Shown: positions 40,535-48,631, counted from the first letter of the stretch. The stretch: DNA of 48,631 nucleotides from Actinotalea caeni (GCF_009733795.1 NZ_WNXX01000024.1:1-48631), one strand, 5' to 3'. Made by a program: numbers and translations. The notes: a model not told the origin generated them from the letters alone.

Positions 40535-41440
40535 GTGCCCGAACCACGACCCGACCGCGCGAGCCTGCGGGACTGGCTGACCGGGGCCCGCGTCCGGACC
40601 CTCCCGGCCGCCGTCGCCCCCGTGCTGGCCGGCACGGGCGCCGCAGCGGCCGTCGACGGCGCGCACGGCGTGCGCGCGCTGCTCGCCGCCGGGGTGGCGC
40701 TCGCCCTGCAGGTGGGCGTCAACCTCGCGAACGACTACTCCGACGGCATCCGCGGCACCGACGACCACCGGGTGGGGCCGACCCGTCTGACGGCGTCCGG
40801 CGCGGTGCCGCCCGCCACCGTCAGGCGGGCGGCGTTCGCTGCCTTCGGTGTTGCGGCGGTGCTGGGGCTGGCGCTGTGCGCGGCGGCCGGCACGTGGTGG
40901 CTGCTCGCGGTCGGCGCGCTCTGCGTCGTCGCCGCCTGGTACTACACCGGTGGGCGCAACCCGTACGGCTACCGCGGTCTCGGCGAGGTCGCCGTCTTCG
41001 TGTTCTTCGGGCTGGTCGCCACCGTCGGGACCACCTACACGCAGGCGCTGCAGGTGACCACGGCCTCGGTGCTCGCGGGAGCCGGTGTCGGTGCGGTCGC
41101 GTGCGCGCTGCTCATGGCCAACAACATCCGCGACATCCCCACCGACACCGAGGCCGGCAAGCGCACGCTCGCGGTACGGCTCGGCGACCGACGGGCGCGG
41201 TGGGGCTACGTCGGCCTGCTGGCGGCCGCGCTCGTGGCGGGCGCCGCGAGCCTGCCGGCCGCCGGGGTGGCGCCGGGGTGGCTCGCGCTGCTGCTGCTGC
41301 CGCTCGCCCTGGCCGCGCCGCAGGCCTCGCGCGTGCTGCGCGGCGCCTCGGGGCGCGAGCTCATCACGGTGCTGCGCGACACCGGGCTGCTCGAGCTAGC
41401 GCTCGGTGCCGTCCTCGGTCTGGCCCTCTGGCTCGGCTGA
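40535..41440 (+). CDS. menA: 1,4-Dihydroxy-2-naphthoate polyprenyltransferase
   Basis: Membrane prenyltransferase (301 residues, about nine helices) that attaches the polyprenyl tail to the naphthoate ring. The UbiA-type Asp motifs are NLANDYSDGIRGTD (near 68) and NNIRDIPTDTEAGKRTLAV (near 195). Substrate diphosphate likely comes from the synthase at 2764-3759. The 3' end overlaps the convergent DUF4229 gene by 45 bases. Confidence 0.96.
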   Translation: MPEPRPDRASLRDWLTGARVRTLPAAVAPVLAGTGAAAAVDGAHGVRALLAAGVALALQVGVNLANDYSDGIRGTDDHRVGPTRLTASGAVPPATVRRAAFAAFGVAAVLGLALCAAAGTWWLLAVGALCVVAAWYYTGGRNPYGYRGLGEVAVFVFFGLVATVGTTYTQALQVTTASVLAGAGVGAVACALLMANNIRDIPTDTEAGKRTLAVRLGDRRARWGYVGLLAAALVAGAASLPAAGVAPGWLALLLLPLALAAPQASRVLRGASGRELITVLRDTGLLELALGAVLGLALWLG

Positions 41441-41692
41441 GGCGTCCAGCGCGGCGTCCTCGGCCTGGGCATCGGCATCGGCCCGCTCGCGCTCGGGCCG
41501 GCGCTCCGCGAGGCCCTGCAGCGTCCCGGCGGCCCGCTCGCGCGGGCCCTTGAGCAGCAGGTAGGACAACATCGCGCCGACGACGACCGCCATCACGACG
41601 AGCAGCAGCCCCCGCATGCCGGCGAGGTAGAGCACACCGCCGGCGGCCACGACGAGCAGCATCCGCAGCAGCGTGTAGACGAGGAGGGCCAC
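41396..41692 (-). CDS. DUF4229 small membrane protein
   Basis: Protein of 98 residues with two helices (about 4-20 and 27-46), KGPRERAAG after the second, and an acidic tail. Matches DUF4229, an actinobacterial family often next to menA. TAGGGT (41699-41704, minus) ends 6 bases before GTG 41692. Confidence 0.82.
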   Translation of the reverse strand: MALLVYTLLRMLLVVAAGGVLYLAGMRGLLLVVMAVVVGAMLSYLLLKGPRERAAGTLQGLAERRPERERADADAQAEDAALDASAEPEGQTEDGTER

Positions 41693-41695
41693 GCG

Positions 41696-41727
41696 ACCAC
41701 CCTAGGTGGTCGGCGACGACGTAGGCT
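41696..41727. promoter_or_regulatory. Overlapping divergent promoters with palindrome
   Basis: ACCACC-CTA-GGTGGT (41696-41710) is a perfect palindrome containing the DUF4229 -10. TAGGCT (41722-41727) is the -10 for the rightward gene and ends 6 bases before its ATG. Confidence 0.5.
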
Positions 41728-41733
41728 CGGGGC

Positions 41734-42108
41734 ATGCGCGTGCTGCTGACCCTGCTGGTCCTCGCGGTCACGGTCTACGGGATCGTCGACTGCTCGCAGG
41801 CCGACGCCCGGACGCGCCGGAACGTGCCGCTGTGGGTCTGGGTGCTGCTCATGGTCGCGCTGCCCGGGGTCGGCGCCGTCATCTGGCTCGTGCTGTCGCG
41901 CCTGACGACCCCGGGACCGGAGGTGCCGCGCAGCCGCCCGGTCGCACCGGACGACGACCCGGAGTTCCTGCGTGAGCTCGAGCGGCGCAACCGCGAGCGC
42001 GCCCGCGGCGAGACCGGCGCACCGACCGACGCGCCCCAGGATGGCCCGGACCAGACGGACCGTGAGGCCGGCAACGACACCGACCGGCCCTGGGGCGGGC
42101 GCTCCTGA
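41734..42108 (+). CDS. PLDc_N domain small membrane protein
   Basis: Protein of 124 residues. Two helices, LLTLLVLAVTVYGIVDC and PLWVWVLLMVALPGVGAVIW, match the N-terminal domain of cardiolipin synthases (PLDc_N), but no phospholipase domain follows; the remainder is a charged Asp/Arg tail. Stand-alone PLDc_N proteins are common in actinobacteria and of unknown function. Confidence 0.82.
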   Translation: MRVLLTLLVLAVTVYGIVDCSQADARTRRNVPLWVWVLLMVALPGVGAVIWLVLSRLTTPGPEVPRSRPVAPDDDPEFLRELERRNRERARGETGAPTDAPQDGPDQTDREAGNDTDRPWGGRS

Positions 42109-42247
42109 CGGACGCGCGGAGCCGGCACCGCCCGGACGACCGGCCGGGGAGAGGCACCGGGAGGGCACCGACCCAGCCCTGACGGCTCACGGACGCCGTC
42201 CGCGACCCTCGCGCCGTCTGGCCGCTGAGGGCCGACGGCGGCGCGGC

Positions 42248-43261
42248 TCAGAGACCGCTGTAGCTGTGGCGCCCGGCGAAGAAGACGTTGACGACGTAGA
42301 AGTTCGCCATCAGCGCCACGAACCCGGCGAGCGCGAACCACGCGAACCGGTTGATCGTCCAGCCGACGGTCGCGCGCATGTGCAGGTAGGCGGCGTAGAC
42401 GAGCCAGATCACCAGGGACCAGGTCTCCTTGGGGTCCCAGCCCCAGGGTCGGCCCCAGGCGGCCTCGGCCCAGATCGCGCCCGCGACCACCGTGAGGGTC
42501 CACCCGACGAACGCGACGGCGTTGAGCCGGTACGCGAAGCGCTCGAGGCTCTCCGAGCCGGGCAGCTGGGCCATGAGGCGGCCGGCGAAGCTCGACGGGC
42601 GGCGCGGCGACGTGCCGCCCGCGGAGCCCGCACCGGAGGTCTCGACGCTCTCGGCGGTGTCGACGGTGTCGAGCTCGACGGTCTCCAACGTGCCCACGGC
42701 ACCCGCGGCGACCGGGACCGGGGCGGCGACCGCGGCGCGGGCCTCGACCTTGCGCTCCTGCCGGTGCTGCAGGAGTTGCAGCGCCGAGGCGGCCGCGGCG
42801 ACCGAGAACAGCCCCGTGGACGCGGCGGCGACGGAGACGTGGATGCCGAGCCAGTAGGAGTCGAGGATCGGCTGCACCCCGTCCGCCTCGACATAGAGCT
42901 GCCAGAACGCGACCGTCAGCACGCACACGACGAGGAACGAGACGAACACGCCCAGGTAGCGGATGTCGCGCACGCGGTTGATGACGAGGAACGTCCCCAT
43001 CGCGACGATCCCGAACGTCAGGCTGAACTCGTACATGTTGGCCCACGGCACCCGGCCCGCGGCGAGCCCGCGGAGCACGAGGCCGACGGCGTGCATCCCG
43101 AAGCCCAGCCAGGACACCGCGACCGCGATGTTGGCGGCGCGACGCACGGTGCGGTGGGGCGCGTGGCCACCCAGCGCCGAGATGTCGACCGCGAAGCTGA
43201 TCAGCGCCACCGTGTACGCGACCAACGAGCCGAGCACGAGCACCGTGCTGATCTCACCCAT
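42248..43261 (-). CDS. ccsA: Cytochrome c biogenesis protein CcsA/CcsB (ResC)
   Basis: Membrane haem-handling protein of system II (337 residues, about eight helices). WGRPWGWDPKETWSL is the Trp-rich haem-binding motif, and conserved histidines flank it. A ~60-residue hydrophilic loop of Thr/Val/Glu around residues 130-200 is variable. Works with ResB to deliver haem to apocytochrome c on the outer face. ATG 43261 overlaps the resB end by 8 bases. Confidence 0.95.
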   Translation of the reverse strand: MGEISTVLVLGSLVAYTVALISFAVDISALGGHAPHRTVRRAANIAVAVSWLGFGMHAVGLVLRGLAAGRVPWANMYEFSLTFGIVAMGTFLVINRVRDIRYLGVFVSFLVVCVLTVAFWQLYVEADGVQPILDSYWLGIHVSVAAASTGLFSVAAAASALQLLQHRQERKVEARAAVAAPVPVAAGAVGTLETVELDTVDTAESVETSGAGSAGGTSPRRPSSFAGRLMAQLPGSESLERFAYRLNAVAFVGWTLTVVAGAIWAEAAWGRPWGWDPKETWSLVIWLVYAAYLHMRATVGWTINRFAWFALAGFVALMANFYVVNVFFAGRHSYSGL

Positions 43262-44963
43262 CGTCCCTGGCCTCTCGTTCCGCAGCCGCACCCCGCGGCG
43301 TCGGTGTCCTTCTCGGCGCCCGCGTCGCGGGCGTCGTCGTCGTGCTCCGCCGGCGCGCGTCGGGCGCCACGGCGGCCACGACGCGATCGAGCTCGCGCTG
43401 CAGACCGGGGTCGTCGCCGCGCGCGAGCGCGGCGACCTGCACCACGCTACCGCCCGACGCGGGTCGGACACGCAGCCAGACGCGACGTCGCGGCAGGAAC
43501 AGCGACGCCGCGAGCCCCAGGAACGCGATGCCGGCGAACAGCCCCATCCACGGCACCGAGGGGTCCCACCGCACGTCGAACGCGGCGAAGCGCCGCAGCT
43601 CGGAGAACGTCACGCTGCCCTGGCCGTCCGGCAGCTCGACCGACTCGCCCGGGCGCAGCACCAGCTCCAGCGGCACCTCGGTGCCGTCGGCGGTCTCGGT
43701 GGTCGCCTGGGTGAGCCCGGTCGTGTCGAGCACGAACAGGTTGCGGGGGGCGCCGTCGTCGAGGCCGAGGTCGCCGGTCCACAGGTTGAGGATCAGTACC
43801 GGGTCGTCCGGCTGCGGGAACGTCGAGCCGAGCACGGTGCCGTCGGCCGCGTACAGCGCGGTCGGGAACAGCTGACCGCGGAAGCCGAGCTGCGGGTCGC
43901 CGCCGTTGGCGTCCGGCACCAGCACGACACCGGTCGAGGTGTAGGCGGTGTCCTGCGGCAGGAACAGCACCGGCCCGGAGAACGCGACGTCACCGGCCGC
44001 GTCGGTGACCGTCAGCACCGGTGCGTACCCGTTGCCGGTGAGGTAGACGCGCGCGTTGCCGACCGACAACGGGTCGTTCGGCGAGATGGTGGTGGCGGTC
44101 TCGCTGCCGTCGGGCCGGCTGAGGGTGACGTCGGCGGTGAAGGCGTCCGGTCGGCCCGCCTCGGTGAACACCGACGTGAAGTCGTCGAGCCGCAGCCGGA
44201 ACGGCTCCTGGGAGTCGACGTCGTACCAGGCGCCCGCGTCGAACGTGTCGTAGTCGACCGCGGAGTTGACCATGCTGCTGCCGACGACGACCACGGCCTG
44301 GCCGCGGTACTGCACCAGCTGCCCCCACGCCGTCACGACCAGCAGGCCGACGAGCGCCAGGTGGAACGCGAGGTTGCCGGTCTCGCGGCCGTAGCCGCGC
44401 TCGGCCGAGATCTCCAGCGTCTCGACGTCGCCGCGCTGCACGCGGCCGGTGCGGCGCTTGTAGCCGCGCCCGAGCGCGCGCTCGGCGGCGGCGACCACCT
44501 CGCGCGGGGTGCGCGCGACCTCGAGCTCGTCCCGCACGGGGAACCGCGCGAAGCTGCGCGGCACCCGGCTCGGCCCTGCCCGCATCGCCTGGGCGTGCGC
44601 CCAGGTGCGGGGCACGATGCAGCCGATGAGGGAGACGAACAGCAGCAGGTAGACCGCCGAGAACCACGGCGAGGCGTAGACGTCGAAGAAGCCGAGCCGG
44701 TCGAGCAGCTCGCCGCTGCCGGGGTTGGCCTCGAGGTAGTCCGCGACCGCGGCCGGGTCCTGCGGGCGCTGCGGGAAGAACGCGCCCGGCAGCGCGACCA
44801 CCGCGAGCATCAGCAGCAGGATCAGCGCCACCCGCATGCTCGTCAGCTGGCGCCAGCCCCAGCGCAGCCAGCCGCGCAGGCCGAGACCGCGCGGCGTGCC
44901 GGAGGGCGCGGGCGCGCCGCTCGGTGCGGAGCCCTTGAGACCCTCGGGTGCGTAGCGCGCCAT
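43254..44963 (-). CDS. resB: Cytochrome c biogenesis protein ResB
   Basis: System II partner of CcsA, 569 residues. Helices near 45-65 and 100-120, then ETGNLAFHLALVGLLVV, a large extracytoplasmic domain (about 240-500), and a last helix WMGLFAGIAFLGLAASLFL. LTSMRVALILLLMLA at the start is typical. Start ATG 44963 shares a base with the ccdA stop. Confidence 0.95.
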   Translation of the reverse strand: MARYAPEGLKGSAPSGAPAPSGTPRGLGLRGWLRWGWRQLTSMRVALILLLMLAVVALPGAFFPQRPQDPAAVADYLEANPGSGELLDRLGFFDVYASPWFSAVYLLLFVSLIGCIVPRTWAHAQAMRAGPSRVPRSFARFPVRDELEVARTPREVVAAAERALGRGYKRRTGRVQRGDVETLEISAERGYGRETGNLAFHLALVGLLVVTAWGQLVQYRGQAVVVVGSSMVNSAVDYDTFDAGAWYDVDSQEPFRLRLDDFTSVFTEAGRPDAFTADVTLSRPDGSETATTISPNDPLSVGNARVYLTGNGYAPVLTVTDAAGDVAFSGPVLFLPQDTAYTSTGVVLVPDANGGDPQLGFRGQLFPTALYAADGTVLGSTFPQPDDPVLILNLWTGDLGLDDGAPRNLFVLDTTGLTQATTETADGTEVPLELVLRPGESVELPDGQGSVTFSELRRFAAFDVRWDPSVPWMGLFAGIAFLGLAASLFLPRRRVWLRVRPASGGSVVQVAALARGDDPGLQRELDRVVAAVAPDARRRSTTTTPATRAPRRTPTPRGAAAEREARDDG

Positions 44964-45727
44964 CAGATCACCGTGCTCGTGTCGGCCAGCAGCAGCTGGA
45001 GAGAGCTCATCAGGCGGCCCCACACGCCCGTCACCATCGCCAGCCCGATGAGCACGAGCATGCCGCCACCCACACGCATGACGGCGAGCCGGTGCCGGCG
45101 CAGGAACCCGAGCAGCCGGTCGGAGGCGCGGACGCCGAGCGCGACCAGCAGGAACGGCAGCCCCAGGCCCAGGCAGTAGGCGAGGGTCAGCGCGACGCCG
45201 CGCTCGGGCGCGAAGGCCCCGAGCGCGAGCACGGCGGCGAGCGTCGGCCCGATGCACGGCGTCCAGCCGAGCCCGAAGGTGATGCCGAGCACCGGCGCGC
45301 TCCACAGCCCGGCGCGCGGCCGCAGGTGCAGCCGCCGCTCACGCTGCAGGAACGGCACCCAGCCCATGAAGCCGAGACCGAGCACCACCACGACGACGCC
45401 GAGCACGCGGAACAGCACGTCCTGCCAGCGCAGCAGCGCCACCCCGAACGAGAACACCGCGGTGACCGCGACGAAGACCGCCGAGAAGCCGAGCACGAAC
45501 AGGGCCACGCCCAGGACGAGGCGTGGGCGGGAGGCGCGGGACGCCGTCGAGCCGGCGGTCCCGACCATGCCGCCGATGTAGCCGAGGTACCCGGGGACCA
45601 GCGGCAGCACACAGGGGGAGGCGAACGAGACGAACCCGGCCAGCAGCGCGACCGGGACGGCGACGAGCATCGGGCCGGAGAACGCCGCGTCCGCGAACGA
45701 CTCCCCCAGCCCGCCGAGCCAGGTCAC
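44963..45727 (-). CDS. ccdA: CcdA thiol-disulfide transporter
   Basis: Six-helix membrane protein (254 residues) that carries reducing power across the membrane to TlpA/ResA. Redox cysteines are C39 in FASPCVLPLVPGYLG and C158 in GWTPCIGP, the usual pair. Start GTG 45727 overlaps the tlpA stop by 4 bases. Confidence 0.96.
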   Translation of the reverse strand: MTWLGGLGESFADAAFSGPMLVAVPVALLAGFVSFASPCVLPLVPGYLGYIGGMVGTAGSTASRASRPRLVLGVALFVLGFSAVFVAVTAVFSFGVALLRWQDVLFRVLGVVVVVLGLGFMGWVPFLQRERRLHLRPRAGLWSAPVLGITFGLGWTPCIGPTLAAVLALGAFAPERGVALTLAYCLGLGLPFLLVALGVRASDRLLGFLRRHRLAVMRVGGGMLVLIGLAMVTGVWGRLMSSLQLLLADTSTVI

Positions 45728-46350
45728 GACTCCGCCAGCACCGTGCCGACCATCGCCGACAGCGTGCTGCGCTCGACCATCCCGATGATGCGGGCGGCGA
45801 CCCGGCCCTCGGCGTCGAGCACGACCGTGCTGGGCATCGCCTGCAGCGGCACCACGCCCTGCAGCGCGGCCACGCCCTCGGCCTGCGCGTCGTGCAGCGT
45901 CGGGTAGGGGATGTCGAAGGTGCGCTCGAACGCCTGCGCGGTCGCGGGCTCGTCGGTGTGGTTGACGCCGAGGAAGCGCACCCCCTCCGGCTCCAGCTCG
46001 CGCGCGAGCTCGGCGAGGTCGGGCGCCTCCTTGCGGCACGGCGGGCAGGCGGCGTACCAGAAGTTGAGGACGACCGGGGCGCCCCGCCACTCGGCGAGGT
46101 CGACGGGGTCGCCGGCCATCGTCACGCCCGCGAGCGCGACCGGCTCGGTTCGCGCGTCGGGCGCCCACTCCTGGACGCTGCCGTCACCGGCGACGTAGCT
46201 GGTGTCGACGCCGTCGGAGGTCGCGGGTGCGCCGCCGTCGTCGCTGCACGCCGACAGCAGGCCGACGCCGAGCGCGGCCGCCCCCAGCAGGAGGTGCCGT
46301 CGCGTGGGCAGGAGAGCGGGCGAGGTCGCCCGCGGCGTGCGTGCGCTCAT
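45724..46350 (-). CDS. TlpA/ResA-like thioredoxin lipoprotein
   Basis: Exported lipoprotein of 208 residues. Signal: RRHLLLGAAALGVG, lipobox LLSAC (Cys 35). Thioredoxin fold with WYAACPPCRKEAP (Cys 102, 105) and cis-Pro region AMPSTVVLD. It reduces apocytochrome cysteines before haem attachment. ATG overlaps the phosphatase stop by 4 bases, so it is coupled to the gene before it. Confidence 0.94.
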   Translation of the reverse strand: MSARTPRATSPALLPTRRHLLLGAAALGVGLLSACSDDGGAPATSDGVDTSYVAGDGSVQEWAPDARTEPVALAGVTMAGDPVDLAEWRGAPVVLNFWYAACPPCRKEAPDLAELARELEPEGVRFLGVNHTDEPATAQAFERTFDIPYPTLHDAQAEGVAALQGVVPLQAMPSTVVLDAEGRVAARIIGMVERSTLSAMVGTVLAES

Positions 46351-46985
46351 GTGATCGCGACCGCCCCCACGAGCAGGTCGGCGGCGGGCTCGGAGTAGTC
46401 GAGACCGACGAGCGTGGCGCCGTCGAACGTGAGCGTGGTCACCGAGGCGAGCGTGCACTGGCGGCGACGCGGGTCGTGCAGCACGCCGCGCCCCTCGAGC
46501 GCGAGCCGGGTCATCCAGATCGGGCTCTGGTGCGAGACGATCACGGCGTCGTGGCCCTCGGCGGCGGCGCGCGCGACCCGGATGGCGTCGGTCATGCGCG
46601 CGACCTGCTCGCGGTAGGGCTCGCCCCACGAGGGCACGAACGGGTTGAGCAGGTGCTTCCAGTGGCGCGGGTGCGCGAGCTGGCGGGGGTTCGGCGCGAG
46701 GTCGAGGCCCTCGAAGACGCTGTCGGCCTCGATGACCCGCTCGTCGGTGCGGACCGGGATGTCGAGCGCTCGCGACAGCGGCTCGATCGTCTCCTGCGCC
46801 CGCTGCAGCGGCGAGGCGACGAGGTGCACGACGTCGAAGCCGGGGCCGGTGAAGTGCTCGGCGAGCCGCTGCGCCATCGCCCGGCCGCGCTCGCTCAGGC
46901 GGTAGCCGTCGAGCCGGCCGTACAGGATGCCCTCGGGGTTGTGGACCTCGCCGTGCCGGACGAGGTGGACGCGTGTGCGGGGCAT
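46347..46985 (-). CDS. Histidine phosphatase family protein (GpmB-like)
   Basis: Protein of 212 residues with the phosphohistidine motif VRHGEVHNPEG (His 11), SPLQRAQET and the second histidine in IVSHQSPIW (His 152). Such proteins in actinobacterial cytochrome c operons are annotated phosphoglycerate mutase, but substrates vary. First gene of the tlpA-ccdA-resB-ccsA operon. Confidence 0.9.
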   Translation of the reverse strand: MPRTRVHLVRHGEVHNPEGILYGRLDGYRLSERGRAMAQRLAEHFTGPGFDVVHLVASPLQRAQETIEPLSRALDIPVRTDERVIEADSVFEGLDLAPNPRQLAHPRHWKHLLNPFVPSWGEPYREQVARMTDAIRVARAAAEGHDAVIVSHQSPIWMTRLALEGRGVLHDPRRRQCTLASVTTLTFDGATLVGLDYSEPAADLLVGAVAIT

Positions 46986-47023
46986 GGGCTCAGTCTCGCA
47001 AAGAATTCCGGGGGCTCTCGACG

Positions 47024-47491
47024 TCAGCTGGGCGGGTTCTCGGTGATGCGCTCGGCCACACGCTCGAACGCCTCGCCGATCGTGGCCAGCTCCTCGCGGG
47101 AGACGACGTCGACCAGCCGGTCCCGGACCGACTGCACGTGCAGCGGCGCCGCCGCGACCAGCACCTCCCAGCCCTTCTCGGTCATCGCGCACTCGACGCC
47201 GCGGCCGTCCTCGGAGCTGCGTTGCCGGCGCACGATGCCCTGCTCCTCCATGCGGCGCACCGTGTGCGTGACGCGCGAGCGGGAGTGCACGAGCCCCTCG
47301 GCGAGCACCGACATCCGCAGCGTGCGGTCGGGGGCCTCCGAGAGCCGGACCAACACCTCGTACTCGTTGAGCGCGAGGCCGGTGGCCGCCTCCAGGTCGT
47401 GGTTGAGCGCCGCGAACAGGGCGCTGGTGCCGGTCAGCAGCGCACGCCAGTGCCGCTGCTGGCTCTCGTCGAGCCATCGGGTGGTGGGCAT
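47024..47491 (-). CDS. MarR family transcriptional regulator
   Basis: Winged-helix regulator of 155 residues. LNEYEVLVRLSEAP, the recognition helix VHSRSRVTHTVRRMEEQG and wing EDGRGVECAMTEKG are clear. It probably represses the divergent yceI and itself from the palindrome between them. ATG 47491 has GGAGAGG upstream. Confidence 0.92.
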   Translation of the reverse strand: MPTTRWLDESQQRHWRALLTGTSALFAALNHDLEAATGLALNEYEVLVRLSEAPDRTLRMSVLAEGLVHSRSRVTHTVRRMEEQGIVRRQRSSEDGRGVECAMTEKGWEVLVAAAPLHVQSVRDRLVDVVSREELATIGEAFERVAERITENPPS

Positions 47492-47508
47492 GTGTGACCG
47501 TCCTCTCC

Positions 47509-47538
47509 TTGACACAAGCCTAGTTGAATGTTGTACTA
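47509..47538. promoter_or_regulatory. yceI promoter with MarR-type operator
   Basis: TTGACA (47509-47514), 17 bases, TGTACT (47532-47537). The imperfect palindrome TAGTTGAATGTTGTACTA (47521-47538) spans the spacer and -10; the TAGTTGAA half is typical of MarR sites near yceI genes. The AT content stands out. Confidence 0.65.
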
Positions 47539-47580
47539 CTGGTACGAGGTTCCACCACCGACCCCCTGGAGACAGACTTC

Positions 47581-48114
47581 ATGAGCATCCCCGCAGGCAC
47601 CTACCAGATCGACGCGAGCCACAGCGAGCTCGGTTTCACCGTGCGTCACACCGGCATCGCCAAGGTGCGCGGTCGCTTCACCGGCGTCGAGGGCACCTTC
47701 ACCGTCGCCGAGCCGTTCTCCGACTCCCGCGTCGACGTCACGATCGACGCCGCCTCGGTGAGCACCGGCAACGAGCAGCGCGACGCCCACCTCACCTCCC
47801 CCGACTTCTGGGACGCGGCCACCAAGCCGACCTGGAAGTTCGTCAGCACCGGCGTCCAGGGCGAGGGCGAGGAGTTCACGCTGCTGGGCGACCTGACGAT
47901 CAACGGCGTCACCCGCCCGGTCGAGCTGGCCGTCGAGTACAACGGCGCGGCCAACGGCCCCGACGGCGTGCTCCGCACCGGCTTCTCCGCCACCGGCGAG
48001 ATCTCCCGCAAGGACTTCGGCCTGACCTGGAACGTCGCGCTCGAGGGCGGCGGCCTCCTGGTCGGCGACAACGTCAAGCTGGGCCTCGAGATCGAGGCCG
48101 TCAAGCAGGACTGA
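47581..48114 (+). CDS. YceI family protein
   Basis: Lipocalin-like beta-barrel of 177 residues that in the family binds polyprenyl or quinone-like lipids. Starts with GTYQIDASHSELGFTVRH, with GIAKVRGRFTGVEG and LLGDLTINGVTRPVEL later. No signal peptide, so cytoplasmic. Given the family ligand class and the menaquinone genes nearby, isoprenoid binding is plausible but inferred. Confidence 0.93.
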   Translation: MSIPAGTYQIDASHSELGFTVRHTGIAKVRGRFTGVEGTFTVAEPFSDSRVDVTIDAASVSTGNEQRDAHLTSPDFWDAATKPTWKFVSTGVQGEGEEFTLLGDLTINGVTRPVELAVEYNGAANGPDGVLRTGFSATGEISRKDFGLTWNVALEGGGLLVGDNVKLGLEIEAVKQD

Positions 48115-48127
48115 CCCGCAGCACCTC

Positions 48128-48159
48128 ACGGCGCCCCGTACCCCGGTGCGGGGCGCCGT
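48128..48159 (+). terminator. yceI terminator hairpin
   Basis: Perfect 11-base stem ACGGCGCCCCG with a 10-base loop, 13 bases after the stop. Confidence 0.75.
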
Positions 48160-48240
48160 CGTGCGTCCGGGCCGCGTCGCACGGCGGGGCGTCCAGGCGC
48201 GCGACGTCGCGTGCACGAACCGTGGCCGCACGCCGACCAC

Positions 48241-48266
48241 GAGGGCCCGCCGGTCGGCGGGCCCTC
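48241..48266. terminator. Hairpin at 3' end of glutaredoxin-like gene
   Basis: Perfect 11-base stem GAGGGCCCGCC with loop GGTC. The right arm includes two bases of the minus-strand stop codon. It can serve both strands. Confidence 0.7.
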
Positions 48267-48501
48267 AGCGCAGCGCGGCACGGATCGCGTCGCCGCTGAT
48301 GCGCCAGAAGCCGACCTGCACGTTGTCGACGAGGACGACCGGCACGAGCTCGCCGTAGCGGGCCTGCAGCGTGGGGTCGGTGTCGATGTCGATCTCCTCC
48401 CACCCGACGCCGTCGGGCTCGCACACGGCCCGGACCGCGCGACGTGCCGCGTCGCACAGGTGACACCCCTGGCGGCTGAGGAGCTGCACGCGTTCAGCCA
48501 T
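48265..48501 (-). CDS. Glutaredoxin-like protein
   Basis: Small thioredoxin-fold protein of 78 residues with CHLC at 13-16 and the end motif VPVVLVDNVQV (cis-Pro). Matches the DUF836/glutaredoxin 2-like family. TAGGCT (48508-48513, minus) ends 6 bases before the ATG. Confidence 0.9.
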   Translation of the reverse strand: MAERVQLLSRQGCHLCDAARRAVRAVCEPDGVGWEEIDIDTDPTLQARYGELVPVVLVDNVQVGFWRISGDAIRAALR

Positions 48502-48507
48502 GCCCCG

Positions 48508-48513
48508 AGCCTA
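48508..48513 (-). promoter_or_regulatory. -10 hexamer of glutaredoxin gene (leaderless)
   Basis: Minus-strand TAGGCT, CGGGGC, then ATG at 48501. The same twelve bases stand before the PLDc_N gene at 41722. Confidence 0.55.
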
Positions 48514-48532
48514 GTCATGGGCACTCGGCGCA

Positions 48533-48622
48533 CGTCCGCGGGCCGCGCCAGGCGGCGGGCGGTGGTCGACGGCGAGCGGTGGCCGCGCGCCCGTCCGCGG
48601 GCCGTGCCCGGCGGCGGGCGGC
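48533..48622 (+). repeat. Imperfect direct repeat at window edge
   Basis: CGTCCGCGGGCCG followed by GGCGGCGGGCGG after a few differing bases occurs at 48533-48562 and again at 48592-48622. Very high GC; may be chance or the start of a longer array outside the window. Confidence 0.4.
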
Positions 48623-48631
48623 CGGTGGCCG

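Noticed and set aside
42109-42247. Terminator between the PLDc_N and ccsA genes
   Set aside because: Only a 6-base stem with a large loop or a bulged variant can be drawn; not above chance in this GC-rich DNA.

Overview
The window is a very GC-rich (well above 70%), almost fully coding stretch of an actinobacterial chromosome. Codon third positions are nearly always G or C. Actinobacterial markers include MenJ-type quinone side-chain reduction, an F420-type luciferase-like oxidoreductase, DUF4229, DUF6458 and DUF3048 proteins, and an ECF41/SigJ-like sigma factor. The genus cannot be fixed from sequence alone. I see no tRNA, rRNA, insertion sequence, phage gene or CRISPR array.

Layout. (1) 1-2763: a partial YbaB-like protein and an ATP-dependent DNA ligase, then a gene-free stretch carrying 29-bp tandem repeats with inverted partners. 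(2) 2764-21425, all minus strand: one long operon read right to left, menJ, nuoA to nuoN, then a polyprenyl diphosphate synthase. It encodes the complete 14-subunit proton-pumping NADH:menaquinone oxidoreductase, bracketed by an enzyme that reduces the menaquinone tail and one that makes the tail. Most genes overlap by 4 bases. (3) 21426-41440: the menaquinone pathway, scattered on both strands: menG, menF, menD-menC, menB, menE, menA. Between them lie a P-loop kinase, a CPBP membrane protease, a transglutaminase-like protein, an FMN hydroxyacid dehydrogenase, an HtrA protease, a metallophosphoesterase, a carboxymuconolactone decarboxylase (CMD) with a broken ECF41 sigma factor, an LLM oxidoreductase, a DUF3048 lipoprotein and a probable small RNA. 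(4) 41396-46985: small membrane proteins, then a system II cytochrome c maturation operon (phosphatase, tlpA/resA, ccdA, resB, ccsA). (5) 47024-48631: a divergent MarR/YceI pair and a glutaredoxin-like protein.

Together the genes build one respiratory module: menaquinone synthesis, tail modification, complex I that reduces the quinone, and haem attachment for downstream c-type cytochromes. No menH or menI is visible here.

The most unusual observations are: (a) the sigma factor at 35682-36611 carries two compensating single-base frameshifts in homopolymers, while its own promoter and that of the neighbouring CMD gene share the motif CCTGACA-N16-CGTC; (b) about fifteen genes have a -10-like hexamer ending 6 or 7 bases before the start codon, implying widespread leaderless mRNAs, including menA, menB, menC, menE, menF and probably menG; (c) a C-rich, hairpin-rich putative small RNA with a good promoter just before menE; (d) the 29-bp repeat element beyond the 3' end of the nuo operon.
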